64,000 nt of DNA, from NCBI RefSeq assembly GCF_042643245.1, contig NZ_JBHRSK010000012.1, positions 1 through 64,000 of the forward strand. The letters run 5' to 3'. Numbering within the stretch: the stretch's first letter is position 1; each line of letters starts with the position of its first letter. Positions 26,964 to 35,719 of the stretch are shown one piece after another. The notes beneath the pieces are model-generated. The model did not search any database and had not been told where the DNA came from. It saw nothing but the letters and a program-made list of their open reading frames with translations. This stretch comes from Acidimangrovimonas pyrenivorans. Its GTDB lineage: Bacteria > Pseudomonadota > Alphaproteobacteria > Rhodobacterales > Rhodobacteraceae. A program made the position numbers and the translations under genes.

Positions 26964-27737
26964 CTAGCCCATCAACCCGCGGCGGATCAGGTTGGCGCCG
27001 GTGATCGCCAGCAGCAGCAGGGTCCACCAGCGGAAGCGCACCGGGTCGAGCCGGTCCTGCAGCCTGAAGCCGACCCACATGCCGATCCAGGCGGGAATCA
27101 CCAGCAGTGCCGACAGCGGGGCGGTCGAGGCATTGAGCACGCCCGAGCGCAGGTGGGCCACCGTCAGCATCACCGCGCCGAGCAGGAAGACCACGCCCTG
27201 GACCCGCACCTGCTCGCGCTTCTCGGTGCCGGTCGACAGCAGGTAGACCAAGAGCGGCGGCCCCCAGACGCCCGAGATGCCGCCGTAGAGGCCGGCGACG
27301 ATGCCGAGGACGATCTCGACCCGCTTGCGGTGGTGGATGGCGATCACCAGCGGCCGGCCCGAGAGCTGGTAGAGCGCGAAGCCGACGATCGGCACGCCGA
27401 GCAGGACATACATCAGCCAGCTCGGGATCAGCAGCACGAACTGGGCCGAGATGACGATGAAGACGATGATGGTGACGATCATGCGCCGGTATTTCACCAC
27501 CGACTCCCAGGCCGCCGACGGGCCCTGGCGGAAGGCCTGGGCGAGGTTGGTGGTCAGGGTCGGCAGCAGCAGCGCGGCCAGCGCCTCGTGCCCCGGCAGG
27601 AAGGAGGACAGCGCCGAGATCATGATCATCGGCATGGCGAATCCGACCGCGCCCTTGACGAAGCCCGCCACCAGCGTCACCGCGATGGCCAGCGCCAGCG
27701 CCCAGGGCTCGAGCCCGCCTGCAAATATGTCCATCAT
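26964..27737 (-). CDS. TauE/SafE family membrane permease
   Basis: Polytopic inner-membrane protein of 257 residues with about eight hydrophobic helices and the repeated glycine-rich motif of the TauE/SafE (DUF81) family: AGFVKGAVGFAMPMIM near residue 25 and GLYGGISGVWGPPLLVYLL near 155. Members export sulfite, sulfoacetate or other organic anions. Substrate not determinable. It is divergent from the acyl-CoA dehydrogenase gene across about 166 bp. ATG at 27737 or the adjacent codon at 27734 may be used. Confidence 0.87.
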   Translation of the reverse strand: MMDIFAGGLEPWALALAIAVTLVAGFVKGAVGFAMPMIMISALSSFLPGHEALAALLLPTLTTNLAQAFRQGPSAAWESVVKYRRMIVTIIVFIVISAQFVLLIPSWLMYVLLGVPIVGFALYQLSGRPLVIAIHHRKRVEIVLGIVAGLYGGISGVWGPPLLVYLLSTGTEKREQVRVQGVVFLLGAVMLTVAHLRSGVLNASTAPLSALLVIPAWIGMWVGFRLQDRLDPVRFRWWTLLLLAITGANLIRRGLMG

Positions 27738-27903
27738 CCCGTCCCCGTCGCGTCCCGCCCGCTATAGCGTGGTTCGCAAGGGGCTGCAGCGGCAAAATCC
27801 GATGCGACACATTCGTTCACCATGATGGGCGACGGCGAATTTTTGTTGCGCTGCGGCTGCAAAGGCCCTATCTCCCTCGCAAGTGCAGAAACGGAGATCA
27901 GCC

Positions 27904-29574
27904 ATGCCCCATGACGGACAGACCGCGACCCCGGCCAGCCCGGTGATGCCCGATCTGCTGGCGCTTGCCGCGGCGGCGCTGCCCGAGGTCGAGGCGCTTC
28001 TGGACGAGGCCAAGGCGGCGGTGCGGGCAAGGGTGACGGTCGACGGCCGGGTCTCTGGCGCGGCGCTGGAGCGCGAGCAGTTCGCCGCCCATGCCCTGGC
28101 CTGGCTGGCAACCTATGTCGAGAGTCTGCGCCAGATGCGGGCCTGGGCCGGGCGGCTGGAAGAGGCCGGCAGCTTCGGCGAGATGGAGCAGCTTCTGCTG
28201 CAGATCGGTTACGGCGAATACCTGTCGCAGATCCGCGGCGGCATGCCGATGAGCCAAGGCGAGATTGCCCGGCTCGACGCGATCGGCGTCGCGGTGCCGG
28301 CGGCGGGCGAGGCGGCGGCGCGGCTGATGGCCGAGGGCAACAGCCCGGCGGCCCGCGCCCGCCTGGTGGTGCTGATGCGCGAGAATCATGGCCGCGCGAC
28401 CTTCGGCGCCTCGGGCCTGGACGAAGAGCTCGAGATGATCCGCGAGCAGTTCCGCCGCTTCGCCGACGAGCGGGTGGTGCCGAACGCCCACGCGTGGCAC
28501 CTGAAGGACGACTTCATCCCGATGGAGATCATCGAGGAGCTGGCGGAGCTCGGCGTCTTCGGCCTGACTATCCCTGAGGAGTTCGGCGGCTTCGGCCTGT
28601 CGAAGGCCTCGATGGTGGTGGTCAGCGAGGAACTCAGCCGCGGCTATATCGGCGTCGGCAGCCTGGGCACCCGGTCCGAGATCGCGGCCGAGCTGATCCT
28701 CTGCGGCGGCACCGAGGATCAGAAGGCCGAATGGCTGCCGAAGATTGCCAGCGCCGAGATCCTGCCCACCGCCGTCTTCACCGAGCCCAATACCGGTTCG
28801 GATCTCGGCTCCCTGCGCACCCGCGCGGTGAAGGAGGGCGACGATTACCTGATCACCGGCAACAAGACCTGGATCACCCATGCCGCCCGCGCCCATGTCA
28901 TGACCCTGCTGGCCCGGACCGATCCGGACACCACCGATTACAAGGGCCTGAGCATGTTCCTGGCCGAGAAGATGCCGGGCGACGATGCCGATCCCTTCCC
29001 GACGCCGGGCATGACCGGCGGCGAGATCGAGGTGCTGGGCTATCGCGGCATGAAGGAATACGAGCTGGGCTTCGACGGCTTCAGGGTGAAGGGCGCGAAC
29101 CTTCTCGGCGGCGTCGAGGGCCAGGGCTTCAAGCAGCTGATGCAGACCTTCGAATCGGCCCGCATCCAGACCGCCGCCCGCGCCATCGGCGTGGCCCAGA
29201 ACGCGCTGGAAGTGGGGATGCAATATGCCGAGGAGCGCAAGCAGTTCGGCAAGTCGCTGATCGAGTTCCCGCGCGTCGGCGGCAAGCTGGCGATGATGGC
29301 GGTCGAGATCATGATCGCCCGTCAGCTGACCTACTTCGCCGCCTGGGAGAAGGACCACGACCAGCGTTGCGACCTCGAGGCCGGGATGGCCAAGCTGCTC
29401 GGCGCCCGGGTCGCCTGGGCGGCGGCGGACAACGCGCTGCAGATCCATGGCGGCAACGGCTTCGCGCTGGAATACCAGATCAGCCGCATTCTCTGCGACG
29501 CCCGCATCCTCAACATCTTCGAGGGCGCGGCCGAGATCCAGGCGCAGGTGATCGCGCGGCGGCTGCTGGGCTGA
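27904..29574 (+). CDS. mcd: Acyl-CoA dehydrogenase, probable (2S)-methylsuccinyl-CoA dehydrogenase
   Basis: FAD-dependent acyl-CoA dehydrogenase of 556 residues. It has an N-terminal helical extension of about 160 residues before the normal domain, which is the hallmark of methylsuccinyl-CoA dehydrogenase of the ethylmalonyl-CoA pathway. That pathway assimilates acetyl-CoA in Rhodobacter and Paracoccus without isocitrate lyase. The dehydrogenase core shows TAVFTEPNTGSDLGSLRT, GNKTWITHA, YAEERKQFGKSL, and NIFEGAAEIQAQ with the expected catalytic-glutamate region. GGAG precedes the ATG at 27904; an earlier in-frame GTG is unlikely. None of the other pathway genes are in this window, so the name rests on architecture and length. 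Confidence 0.78.
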   Translation: MPHDGQTATPASPVMPDLLALAAAALPEVEALLDEAKAAVRARVTVDGRVSGAALEREQFAAHALAWLATYVESLRQMRAWAGRLEEAGSFGEMEQLLLQIGYGEYLSQIRGGMPMSQGEIARLDAIGVAVPAAGEAAARLMAEGNSPAARARLVVLMRENHGRATFGASGLDEELEMIREQFRRFADERVVPNAHAWHLKDDFIPMEIIEELAELGVFGLTIPEEFGGFGLSKASMVVVSEELSRGYIGVGSLGTRSEIAAELILCGGTEDQKAEWLPKIASAEILPTAVFTEPNTGSDLGSLRTRAVKEGDDYLITGNKTWITHAARAHVMTLLARTDPDTTDYKGLSMFLAEKMPGDDADPFPTPGMTGGEIEVLGYRGMKEYELGFDGFRVKGANLLGGVEGQGFKQLMQTFESARIQTAARAIGVAQNALEVGMQYAEERKQFGKSLIEFPRVGGKLAMMAVEIMIARQLTYFAAWEKDHDQRCDLEAGMAKLLGARVAWAAADNALQIHGGNGFALEYQISRILCDARILNIFEGAAEIQAQVIARRLLG

Positions 29575-29730
29575 GGGCGCCGGCGGCGTTGGGATATTCA
29601 CGGTTGCGTGATAGACTGGCGTTGCCGCCGCTGAACCAGTGATCGCCGCGGAGAGGGGTCCGCAGTCCGAAAGGCACGCCACGGGCGGCAAACTGACGTG
29701 TCGGCACTTCCGCATCGGAAGGAGACGACC

Positions 29731-30669
29731 ATGGCCGCCAAAGCTGCCGTCATCCAGCGCCCGCCGGCGCTGCTGAATCGCGAGGCGACGATCGAGGGCG
29801 CGCTGGCCTCGATCGACGAGGCCGCCGCCGAGGGGGCCGAACTGCTGGTCTTTCCCGAGGCCTTCATCCCCGGCTATCCGACCTGGGCCTGGCGCCTGCG
29901 TCCCGGCGGCGACGGCGCGCTGGCGGGGGAAATCCACGCCCGGTTCCGCGCCAATGCCGTCGATCTGGGCCAGGATCACCTGCTGCCGATCCAGGAGGCG
30001 GCGCAGCGCCACCGGATCACCATCGCGATGGGGATCAACGAGCTTGACGGCGCCTATTCCGGCACCACGATCTTCAACACGCTGGTCATCATCGGTCCCG
30101 ACGGCAGCCTCCTCAACCGCCACCGCAAGCTGATGCCGACCAATCCCGAACGCATGGTCTGGGGCTTCGGCGACGCGTCCGGCCTGCGCGTCGTCGATAC
30201 CCCGGTCGGCCGGATCGGCGGGCTGATCTGCTGGGAGAACTACCTGCCGCTGGCCCGCTACGCGCTCTATGCCCAGAAGATGGACATCCTCGTCGCGCCG
30301 ACCTGGGACACGGGCGAAAGCTGGACCGCCACCATGCGCCACATCGCCAAGGAGGGCGGCTGCTGGGTGATCGGCACCGCGACGGCGATGACCGGCGCCG
30401 ACGTGCCGGCCGACTTCCCCGAGCGCGACACGCTGTTCACGCCCGAGGAATGGATCAATGTCGGCGACGCGGTGGTGGCCAAGCCGATGGGCGCGCTCGC
30501 GGCCGGGCCGCAGGCGAAGAGCCAGGACATCCTCTATGCCGAGATCGACGCCGAGGCGGCACGGCGTGCGCGCCGTTCGCTCGACGTCGCCGGGCATTAC
30601 TCGCGGCCCGACCTGTTTTCGCTGGGTGTCGATCGCCGGCCGCTGCCGCCGGTGACCTTCACCGACTGA
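29731..30669 (+). CDS. Nitrilase (carbon-nitrogen hydrolase branch 1)
   Basis: Carbon-nitrogen hydrolase of 312 residues with the nitrilase catalytic triad: E43 in FPEAFIPGYP, K133 in LNRHRKLMPT and C167 in GGLICWENYLPLAR. The pattern CWENYLPLARY and the length fit true nitrilases, which turn nitriles into carboxylic acid and ammonia, better than amidases. GGAAGGAG lies 7 nt before the ATG. It follows the acyl-CoA dehydrogenase by 156 nt and precedes an epimerase by 81 nt; no functional link is evident. Substrate unknown. Confidence 0.88.
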   Translation: MAAKAAVIQRPPALLNREATIEGALASIDEAAAEGAELLVFPEAFIPGYPTWAWRLRPGGDGALAGEIHARFRANAVDLGQDHLLPIQEAAQRHRITIAMGINELDGAYSGTTIFNTLVIIGPDGSLLNRHRKLMPTNPERMVWGFGDASGLRVVDTPVGRIGGLICWENYLPLARYALYAQKMDILVAPTWDTGESWTATMRHIAKEGGCWVIGTATAMTGADVPADFPERDTLFTPEEWINVGDAVVAKPMGALAAGPQAKSQDILYAEIDAEAARRARRSLDVAGHYSRPDLFSLGVDRRPLPPVTFTD

Positions 30670-30750
30670 TATCCGCCGATGCGCCGACCCACCCCTTGAT
30701 CCTGAGAGTCAGCGTCTTAGGGTTCGCCCGACTCGGATCGGGGGACCGTC

Positions 30751-31782
30751 ATGACCGATCAAGGACGTATCGTTCTGACCGGCGCATCGGGCTATATCGC
30801 CAAGCATGTGCTGCTGAAGCTGCTGGCGGCGGGGTATCGCGTCACCGCCACCCTGCGCAGCCCCGCGCGCGCCGACGAGGTGCGGGCGGCGGTGGCGCCT
30901 CATCTGGCGGACGCGGCGGCGCAGGAGCGGCTCGACTTCGCCACGCTCGACCTGACCCGCGACGACGGCTGGGCCGCGACGATGGCGGGGGCCGAGGCGC
31001 TGGTCCATACCGCCTCGCCCTTTCCGCTCGGCCAGCCCCGGGACGAGGACGCGCTGATCCGGCCGGCGGTCGACGGCACGCGGCGGGCGCTGGCGGCGGC
31101 GCATGCGGCCGGGATCGGGCGCGTCGTGCTGACCTCGTCCTCGGCGGCGATCATGGCCGGCAAGTCGGATGTCGGCCGGCCCTGGACCGAGGAGGACTGG
31201 TCCGATCTCGACCACCCCTCGGCCACCGCCTACGTCAAGTCCAAGACCCTGGCCGAGCGCGCCGCTTGGGATTTCGTCAAGAAAGAGGCGCCGGGAATCG
31301 GCCTGACCGTGATCAACCCGGTCGTCGTCATCGGCGCCCCGCTCGACGCCCGCTTCGGCAGTTCGGTCGGCATCGTCCAGCGGCTGCTGGCGGGCAAGGA
31401 CCCGATGGTGCCGCGCATGGGCTTCCCGCTGGTCGACGTCCGCGACGTGGCCGAGATGCACCTGCGCGCGGTCGCCCGGCCCGAGACGGCCGGTCGGCGC
31501 TTCATCGCCTCCGATCGCTCGATGTGGTTTGCCGAGATCTCCAGCCTGCTGCGGCAGGAATTCCCCGGCCGCCGGATCCCGCGCCGGGTGGCACCGGACT
31601 GGCTGATGAAGCTGTTGGGCAAGTTCGACCCGGCGATCCGCTCGATCCTGCCCAGCCTCGGCCATGTCGACTGGGTGTCGAATGCACGCGCGCGCGAGGT
31701 GATGGGGATGCGGTTCCGCAATACCGCCGACAGCCTGCGCGAGACCGGCCATTTCCTGATCGACAGCGGCGCGGTGAAATAG
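30751..31782 (+). CDS. NAD(P)-dependent epimerase/reductase (extended SDR)
   Basis: Extended short-chain dehydrogenase of 343 residues, resembling dihydroflavonol-4-reductase-like proteins. The nucleotide loop TGASGYIA is at 10-17, the catalytic serine region LTSSSAA at 127-133, and the YxxxK pair is Y161/K165 (YVKSK). The substrate is unknown. A G-rich ribosome-binding site (GGGGGA) precedes the ATG. It converges on recO with a gap of only 3 nt. Confidence 0.87.
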   Translation: MTDQGRIVLTGASGYIAKHVLLKLLAAGYRVTATLRSPARADEVRAAVAPHLADAAAQERLDFATLDLTRDDGWAATMAGAEALVHTASPFPLGQPRDEDALIRPAVDGTRRALAAAHAAGIGRVVLTSSSAAIMAGKSDVGRPWTEEDWSDLDHPSATAYVKSKTLAERAAWDFVKKEAPGIGLTVINPVVVIGAPLDARFGSSVGIVQRLLAGKDPMVPRMGFPLVDVRDVAEMHLRAVARPETAGRRFIASDRSMWFAEISSLLRQEFPGRRIPRRVAPDWLMKLLGKFDPAIRSILPSLGHVDWVSNARAREVMGMRFRNTADSLRETGHFLIDSGAVK

Positions 31783-31785
31783 GCC

Positions 31786-32508
31786 CTATTGCGCCCGCAT
31801 CAGCGCCGCGACCAGCCGGTTCCGGGCCTCGGGCAGTGGCCGGTTGCCCAGCGCCGGGGCGAGGTGATGGCCGAGGAAATGGCCCGTCAGCCGCAGCCCC
31901 TCGGCAATCTCGGCGGCGCTGGCCGGACCCTGGCCCAGCAGGCAGAGCGGCAGCGGCAGCAGTTTCGGCGCCCAGTCGCCGGCGCCTTCGCGGCTGACCG
32001 CGCGGCCGCTGCGCGGGCTGACATAGGCCAGGTCGTCGCGGCTGCCGGTGACGGCGCAGGAGCTCAGGTCGAGGCCGAAGCCCATCTCTTCCAGCAGCAG
32101 CATCTCCCAGCGCAGGTAGGCCAGCGGCCAGCCCTCCTCTGCCAGCGCATCGAACATCGCCACCGAGGCGGCGTAGAGCGCCGGATGCGGCTCGCGCTCG
32201 GGCAGGGCGAAGCCGAGCAGGGCGCAGAGCGCGTTGAGCCCCGCGAGCGCCAGCCGGTCGCTTAGCAGCCCGGCCGCCCGGCCGCGCAACGGCTCGACGG
32301 TGAAGGCGCCGAGGTGATCCTCGAGTCGGGCCCGCCAGCTCAGGTCGAGCTGGGCGCCGGGTTGCAGCACCGGCGCCAGCTTGCGCGACGCGCCGCCGCG
32401 CACGACGCCGGCATGGCGGCCGTGGCCGGGGGTGAACACCTCGATGATCGCGGCGCTTTCCCCGTGCCGGCGCACCGACAGGAGCACGCCTTCGTCGCGC
32501 CAGTCCAT
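31786..32508 (-). CDS. recO: DNA repair protein RecO
   Basis: RecFOR-pathway mediator of 240 residues that helps RecA displace SSB. The N-terminal OB fold begins MDWRDEGVLLSVRRHGESAA; the helical C-terminal part follows. The start at 32508 agrees with the family N-terminus; the frame stays open upstream but no homology is seen there. Its ribosome-binding site is weak. The gene stands alone on the minus strand between unrelated plus-strand genes. Confidence 0.93.
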   Translation of the reverse strand: MDWRDEGVLLSVRRHGESAAIIEVFTPGHGRHAGVVRGGASRKLAPVLQPGAQLDLSWRARLEDHLGAFTVEPLRGRAAGLLSDRLALAGLNALCALLGFALPEREPHPALYAASVAMFDALAEEGWPLAYLRWEMLLLEEMGFGLDLSSCAVTGSRDDLAYVSPRSGRAVSREGAGDWAPKLLPLPLCLLGQGPASAAEIAEGLRLTGHFLGHHLAPALGNRPLPEARNRLVAALMRAQ

Positions 32509-32543
32509 GCGCCCAGTATTCACCGCGCGGCGGCGGCGGCAAG

Positions 32544-32595
32544 GGCCGGGCCGGGGTGCTGCCCCGGAGCTGGGGATATTTCTGCCCGGAAGAAG
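32544..32595 (-). repeat. Dispersed palindromic repeat, copy C
   Basis: GGCCGGGCCGGGG TGCT GCCCCGG hairpin region followed by GGGGATATTTCTGCCCGGAAGAAG. Same orientation as copy B and the most diverged arm. It lies between the divergent recO and ispH genes. Confidence 0.5.
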
Positions 32596-32682
32596 CGGCA
32601 GGCCGGTGCCGGACGGGGCTGGACCTCGGCGCGTGTCCGGCCTACCTCTGGGCCAACCCGGCCCGAGCCTCGAAGCTGACAG

Positions 32683-33633
32683 ATGAGCAAACCCGCCCTT
32701 ACCCTCTACCTCGCCGCCCCGCGCGGCTTCTGCGCCGGTGTCGACCGGGCGATCAAGATCGTCGAGATGGCGCTGCAGAAATGGGGCGCGCCGGTCTATG
32801 TCCGCCACGAGATCGTCCATAACAAGTTCGTCGTCGACGGGCTGCGCGACAAGGGCGCGGTCTTCGTCGAGGAGCTGTCGGACTGCCCGCCGGACCGGCC
32901 GGTGATCTTCTCGGCCCACGGCGTGCCGAAATCGGTGCCGGCCGAGGCCGAGGCGCGGCACATGCTCTATGTCGACGCCACCTGCCCGCTGGTCTCGAAG
33001 GTGCATATCGAGGCCGAGCGGCATTTCCAGAACGGGCTGCAGATGGTGATGATCGGCCATGCCGGCCATCCCGAGACGATCGGCACGATGGGGCAATTGC
33101 CGCCGGGCGAGGTGCTGCTGGTCGAGACGCCGGACGATGTGTCCGGGCTGAAGGTGCGCGACCCGGAGAAGCTGGCCTTCATCACCCAGACGACGCTGTC
33201 GGTAGATGACACGACGGATATCGTCGCGGCGCTGAAGGCGCGGTTCCCGGGCATCGTCGGGCCGCACAAGGAAGATATCTGCTACGCCACCACCAACCGC
33301 CAGGCGGCAGTGAAGGCGATCGCGCCGAAGATCGAGGCGCTGTTGGTGATCGGGGCGCCGAACTCGTCGAACTCGCGCCGGCTGGTCGAGGTCGGCCGCG
33401 CCGCCGGCTGCGCCTATGCCCAGCTGACCCAGCGGGCAGAGGATATCGACTGGCGCGCGCTCGAGGGTATCCGCTCGGTCGGCATCACCGCCGGGGCGAG
33501 CGCGCCGGAGGTGCTGGTGGACGAGGTCATCGCCGCCTTCCGCGACCGTTTCGAGGTGACGGTGGAGCCGGTCGAGACCGCGCGCGAGGCGGTCGAGTTC
33601 AAGGTGCCGCGCGTGCTGCGCGAGACGGCGTGA
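32683..33633 (+). CDS. ispH: 4-hydroxy-3-methylbut-2-enyl diphosphate reductase
   Basis: Last enzyme of the MEP isoprenoid pathway, a [4Fe-4S] reductase of 316 residues. Cluster cysteines are C17 (GFCAGVDRA), C101 (ATCPLVSKV) and C200 (DICYATTNRQ). Substrate-binding residues are present: H46 (EIVHNK), H79 (SAHGV), H129 and the catalytic glutamate E131 (GHPETIG). It overlaps the next gene by 4 nt (GTGA). Confidence 0.97.
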   Translation: MSKPALTLYLAAPRGFCAGVDRAIKIVEMALQKWGAPVYVRHEIVHNKFVVDGLRDKGAVFVEELSDCPPDRPVIFSAHGVPKSVPAEAEARHMLYVDATCPLVSKVHIEAERHFQNGLQMVMIGHAGHPETIGTMGQLPPGEVLLVETPDDVSGLKVRDPEKLAFITQTTLSVDDTTDIVAALKARFPGIVGPHKEDICYATTNRQAAVKAIAPKIEALLVIGAPNSSNSRRLVEVGRAAGCAYAQLTQRAEDIDWRALEGIRSVGITAGASAPEVLVDEVIAAFRDRFEVTVEPVETAREAVEFKVPRVLRETA

Positions 33634-34700
33634 GCCCGGCGCCGGCGCGCCTGTCCCGGCTGCCGCGCCCGGTGCGCTGGTTCCTGCTTATCCTTCTTTC
33701 GACACTGCTGATCGCGCCGATGGCGGCGATCCAGCTGCCGGCCTCCTTCATGCTGGGCGCGATGATCGCGGCGATTGCGCTGCAGGTCTCCGGGGCCGAG
33801 CTGAAACTGGCGCGCGGGCTGCTGTTGCCGGCCGAGGGCCTGCTGGGCGTGCTGCTGGCCGCAGCGATCACCCCGGCGGCGCTGGCGACCTTCACCAGCG
33901 ACGCGCCGCTGTTCCTGGCCATCGGCCTTGCCATCCTGGCGCTGAGCACGGTGGTCAGCTGGGGATTGCTGCGCAGCGGCCGCCTGCCCGGATCGACGGC
34001 CGTCTGGGGCCTGTCGCCGGGGGCGGCCACGGTGATGATGCTGATGTCCGAGGCCTTCGGCGCCGATCAGCGCCTCGTCGCCTTCATGCAATACCTGCGG
34101 GTGCTGATCGTCGCCATCGTCGCGCCGCTGATCGCCCATTTCTGGGGCGCGCCCGGCGGCGCCGGGCCGACGGCGGCGGCGGCGGCCGGGGCCGGGCTCG
34201 ACTGGTTCGCCTTCGGCCAGTCGCTGGCGATCACCGCGCTCGGCATCGCGCTGGCACTGGCGACGCGGATGCCGGGAGGCACCATCCTGCTGCCCTTCGC
34301 GCTGGGCGGGGTGCTGCATGCCGCCGGGCTGGTCTCGATCCAGTTGCCCGACATGCTGATGTCGGTCTGCTACGTGCTGCTGGGCTGGAGCGTCGGCCAG
34401 AGCTTCACCATGCAGGCACTGCGCCATGCCGTCTCGGTGCTGCCGCAGGTGCTGGGATCGATCCTGCTGATGATCGCGCTGTGCATCGGGCTGGGGGCGC
34501 TGGTGTCCTGGGGGCTGGGGATCGATGCGCTCAGCGCCTATCTGGCGACCAGCCCCGGCGGGCTGAGCTCGGTGGCGATCATCGCCGCGACCAGCCGGGT
34601 CGACCTTGCCTTCGTGATCGCGATGCAGACGCTGCGCTTCGTGCTGGTGCTGCTGCTCGGCCCGCCGCTGGCGCGGCTGCTGGCCGCCCGCGCGGCCTAG
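33630..34700 (+). CDS. AbrB-family membrane protein
   Basis: Polytopic membrane protein of 356 residues matching the AbrB family (two repeats of a five-helix unit). Typical segments are PASFMLGAMIAAI near residue 37, STAVWGLSPGAATVMMLMSEAFGAD near 125, and LATSPGGLSSVAIIA near 310. These proteins are often misannotated as ammonia monooxygenases; function is unknown, possibly solute export. The start is GTG at 33630, overlapping the ispH stop, so translation is probably coupled. Confidence 0.83.
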   Translation: MSPAPARLSRLPRPVRWFLLILLSTLLIAPMAAIQLPASFMLGAMIAAIALQVSGAELKLARGLLLPAEGLLGVLLAAAITPAALATFTSDAPLFLAIGLAILALSTVVSWGLLRSGRLPGSTAVWGLSPGAATVMMLMSEAFGADQRLVAFMQYLRVLIVAIVAPLIAHFWGAPGGAGPTAAAAAGAGLDWFAFGQSLAITALGIALALATRMPGGTILLPFALGGVLHAAGLVSIQLPDMLMSVCYVLLGWSVGQSFTMQALRHAVSVLPQVLGSILLMIALCIGLGALVSWGLGIDALSAYLATSPGGLSSVAIIAATSRVDLAFVIAMQTLRFVLVLLLGPPLARLLAARAA

Positions 34701-34756
34701 CTTGACGCGGCGGGGCGGCGGCGGGCAGACTGCCGCGTCTTGCCACGGAGGGTCCC

Positions 34757-35197
34757 ATGTCGCCGGAATTCCTGTTCACCGCCTTCATCGTCTGCGCCAT
34801 GCCGGGGATCGGCGTCATCTACACCCTGTCGACGACGCTGGGCGCCGGGCTGCGTGCCGGGCTGCTGGCGGTGCTCGGCTGCACCCTGACCACGGCGATC
34901 CACCTGCTTTTCACGCTGGGCGGGCTGGCGGCGGTGCTGCACACCTCGGCGCTGTTCTTCCTTGCCTTCCTGCCCCAGTTCATTCCCGCCGGAGCGCCCG
35001 ACGCGACGCTGCGGCTGACCGAACTGGGCCTTGGCTTTGTCGCCATGACCTTCGCGGTCTTCGTCGGCTACGCGGTGCTGGCCGGCAGCCTGCGCCGGGC
35101 GGTGCTGGCGCGGCCGCGCGTCATGGCCTGGATACGCCGTGCCTTCGCCGCCAGCTTCGCCGGGCTCGGGCTGCGGCTGGCGCTGGAACGGGCATGA
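34757..35197 (+). CDS. LysE/RhtB-type protein with an internal deletion
   Basis: Reads as a LysE-family exporter with the middle removed. The N-terminal two helices (MPGIGVIYTLSTTLGAGLRA, HLLFTLGGLAAVLHTSA) run straight into FFLAFLPQFI, a segment that normally lies about 50-60 residues later, after the NPK motif. The C-terminal helices are intact. Length is 146 residues against 205 for the complete relative at 20997-21614. The frame is kept and the 3' end overlaps the next start by 4 nt, so it may still be translated, but transport function is doubtful. GGAGG lies about 5 nt before the start. Confidence 0.75.
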   Translation: MSPEFLFTAFIVCAMPGIGVIYTLSTTLGAGLRAGLLAVLGCTLTTAIHLLFTLGGLAAVLHTSALFFLAFLPQFIPAGAPDATLRLTELGLGFVAMTFAVFVGYAVLAGSLRRAVLARPRVMAWIRRAFAASFAGLGLRLALERA

Positions 35198-35646
35198 GCC
35201 GCAGCCCCCGGGCCGCGCTGACCCTCGGCACCGCCGCGCTTACCCCCTTCGTCTGGGGCGTGGTGACGATGTGGTCGCAGCCGCTGGCGCTGGCGACGGC
35301 GCGGCATGTCGGGCCGCGTTTCATCGGGCCCTATATCCAGCTTGCCTACGGCACCGTGGTGCTGGCCTTCCTGTCCGGCATCCTGTGGGGATTCGCCAGC
35401 CGCGCCCGGGCCGGTGTCGCCGCGACGGGCTACCTGCTCAGCGTCCTGCCAGCGGCCTGGGCCTTCCTCTTCGTCGGCGGCGGGCCGGTCTCGGCCGCGA
35501 TCTACCTCGGCGCCGGCTTCGTCGGCGTCACCGCGATCGACTGGCTGTTCTGGCAGCAGGGGCTGGCGCCGGGCTGGTGGATGCGGGCGCGGCTGGGCTT
35601 CACCGTCGTCGTGCTGCTGAGCCTCGCTCCCATCGTGCTGACCTGA
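35194..35646 (+). CDS. DUF3429 membrane protein
   Basis: Membrane protein of 150 residues with about five hydrophobic helices, matching DUF3429. The typical start PRAALTLGTAALTPFVWG and middle YGTVVLAFLSGILWG are visible. Function unknown; members occur in marine and alphaproteobacteria. The ATG overlaps the stop of the deleted LysE gene, so both are probably on the ispH-AbrB transcript. Followed by rnhA after 73 nt. Confidence 0.8.
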   Translation: MSRSPRAALTLGTAALTPFVWGVVTMWSQPLALATARHVGPRFIGPYIQLAYGTVVLAFLSGILWGFASRARAGVAATGYLLSVLPAAWAFLFVGGGPVSAAIYLGAGFVGVTAIDWLFWQQGLAPGWWMRARLGFTVVVLLSLAPIVLT

Positions 35647-35719
35647 GCCGTCCCCGCCGCCGTTGACGCCCCGGCCGGGCTTCCGTAAGACCCGGGCGAC
35701 CTGCCGAACGGAGCCTGCC

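Noticed and set aside
27898..30597. An 899-residue minus-strand frame opposite the acyl-CoA dehydrogenase and nitrilase
   Set aside because: Antisense shadow of two clear plus-strand genes; low-complexity composition and no motifs.
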